NCBI RefSeq assembly: GCF_013343295.1
Contig: NZ_CP049074.1
Coordinates: 1,221,501-1,285,500, forward strand
Length of the DNA stretch: 64,000 nucleotides
Source: Metallosphaera tengchongensis
Lineage (GTDB): Archaea > Thermoproteota > Thermoprotei_A > Sulfolobales > Sulfolobaceae
Direction: 5' to 3'
The position numbers and the translations under genes were made by a program. The notes beneath the pieces were generated by a model that ran no database searches, was not told the origin of the DNA, and was given only the letters and a program-made list of their open reading frames with translations. Of this stretch, positions 63,357-64,000 are shown one piece after another. How positions within the stretch are numbered: position 1 is the first letter of the stretch; every line of letters begins with the position of its first letter.

Positions 63357-64000
63357 ATGAACTATAAGGTATTATTAATAGTAGGTATTGTGGTCATACT
63401 TCTAGTGGGAATAGGAGCTGCTTACATTATGATGAAAAGCTCAACTTCTCCATCGAGCACGAGTACAACCACCACTACGACCCCAACCAGTAGCAGTAAC
63501 ACTACCTCAACGAGCACTAGTACTCCAAATAACAATTTCTACTTTCTGGCACTTACCCAGAAGGGGATAGCTCAAGTTCTGAATCCGTTTAGCTCTAGCC
63601 AAAACTTCCTTGGATTCACAAGGGTAGTCAACATCTCCACAAGCGTCCCGACCCAGGTCTACTACTGGGAGGAAGTTGAGGGAGGAGCTAATATGAAAGT
63701 ACTATTCATGCCCCTGAATAATGGTACTGTTTTCGTTATAAATACTACTACCTTTAAGGTCGTTAAGACCTTGGAAGTTGGGTCATCCGTGGGGTTCATC
63801 GGCGTTTCTATTTCTCCAAACGGACAGTATGCAGCTATAGCTGACGGTCCTTCAGGGGTTTTGGAGGTGATCAATACTCAGACCCTTCAGACGGTTTGGT
63901 CTCAGAAATTTGTTTCTCCGACAACAGGAAAAACTTACTATCCCTGCGACGTTAGATGGACTCCTGATGGATCGTCTTTGGTCGTCCCCATGAGGTTCAA
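63357..64000 (+). CDS. Surface beta-propeller protein (partial, 3' end outside window)
   Basis: The frame is open to the window end with 214 codons. It has a membrane anchor (about 4-25), a Ser/Thr/Pro linker (about 28-58), then a YVTN-like beta-propeller: [61 protein letters not shown]. Such domains resemble archaeal surface-layer and nitrite-reductase-type propellers. GAGGAGACGG precedes ATG 63357. Function is not readable from the part seen. Confidence 0.75.
   Translation, partial: MNYKVLLIVGIVVILLVGIGAAYIMMKSSTSPSSTSTTTTTTPTSSSNTTSTSTSTPNNNFYFLALTQKGIAQVLNPFSSSQNFLGFTRVVNISTSVPTQVYYWEEVEGGANMKVLFMPLNNGTVFVINTTTFKVVKTLEVGSSVGFIGVSISPNGQYAAIADGPSGVLEVINTQTLQTVWSQKFVSPTTGKTYYPCDVRWTPDGSSLVVPMRF

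Noticed and set aside
1-64000. CRISPR array, tRNA or rRNA genes
   Set aside because: No regularly spaced repeats and no tRNA T-arm or acceptor pattern were seen on either strand; the tandem repeats found have only two units.

Overview
The window looks like a chromosomal segment of a thermoacidophilic crenarchaeon of the Sulfolobales, closest in gene content to Metallosphaera and its iron-oxidising relatives. The reasons are a fox-type (ferrous-iron oxidation) gene block, an Hje-type Holliday junction endonuclease, a Sulfolobus-type SSB paralogue, Sulfolobales-type malate dehydrogenase, decayed IS200/IS605-family tnpB genes typical of Sulfolobus, and many leaderless genes with an A/T-rich TATA box about 25 bases upstream. 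No rRNA, tRNA or CRISPR array was seen.

Layout. 1-12.9 kb: the 3' part of a fox-like cluster. It holds the tail of a membrane protein, CbsA/CbsB-like cytochrome b subunits, several membrane proteins (one with CSCE and CPSC motifs), a reverse-strand operon of a CDC48/VAT-type AAA ATPase with two tiny membrane proteins, then a membrane polyferredoxin followed by a 2[4Fe-4S]-CBS protein. 13-16 kb: a tandem ribbon-helix-helix regulator, an acetamidase/formamidase, insertion-sequence debris and hje. 16-20 kb: a CUT1-like sugar ABC transporter whose two permeases are fused into one chain. 20-31.5 kb: mixed metabolic and surface genes (ParA-like ATPase, aldo-keto reductase, malate dehydrogenase, a repeat-containing surface protein, an MFS transporter, SSB paralogue, LigB-type dioxygenase, DsrE-like protein, and an NRAMP-like transporter with an inverted repeat over its start). 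31.5-43 kb: a peptide-type ABC transporter (Dpp/Opp) with its large binding protein and an S9 peptidase, which together read as a peptide uptake and digestion locus.

43-64 kb: oxidoreductases (MDR family, FAD-linked oxidase, SDR), a DNA photolyase, an isochorismatase-like protein lacking its cysteine, a free-standing PEP-synthase N-terminal domain, a TPP enzyme with an MFS carrier and a small helical protein, WrbA, another MFS carrier, a PAP2 phosphatase, a TusA-domain fusion, and a two-gene unit whose DsrE-like second gene appears to begin at ACG. The window ends inside a surface beta-propeller gene.

Insertion-sequence content is entirely decayed. At least five tnpB remnants of two families and about nine related GC-rich hairpins lie in the intergenic stretches. 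The regulatory DNA is unusually rich in short inverted repeats and in tandem duplications of about 20 bases next to promoters. Start sites were moved inward from the longest reading frame wherever a TATA box, a ribosome site or family alignment argued for it; those cases are stated in the entries.
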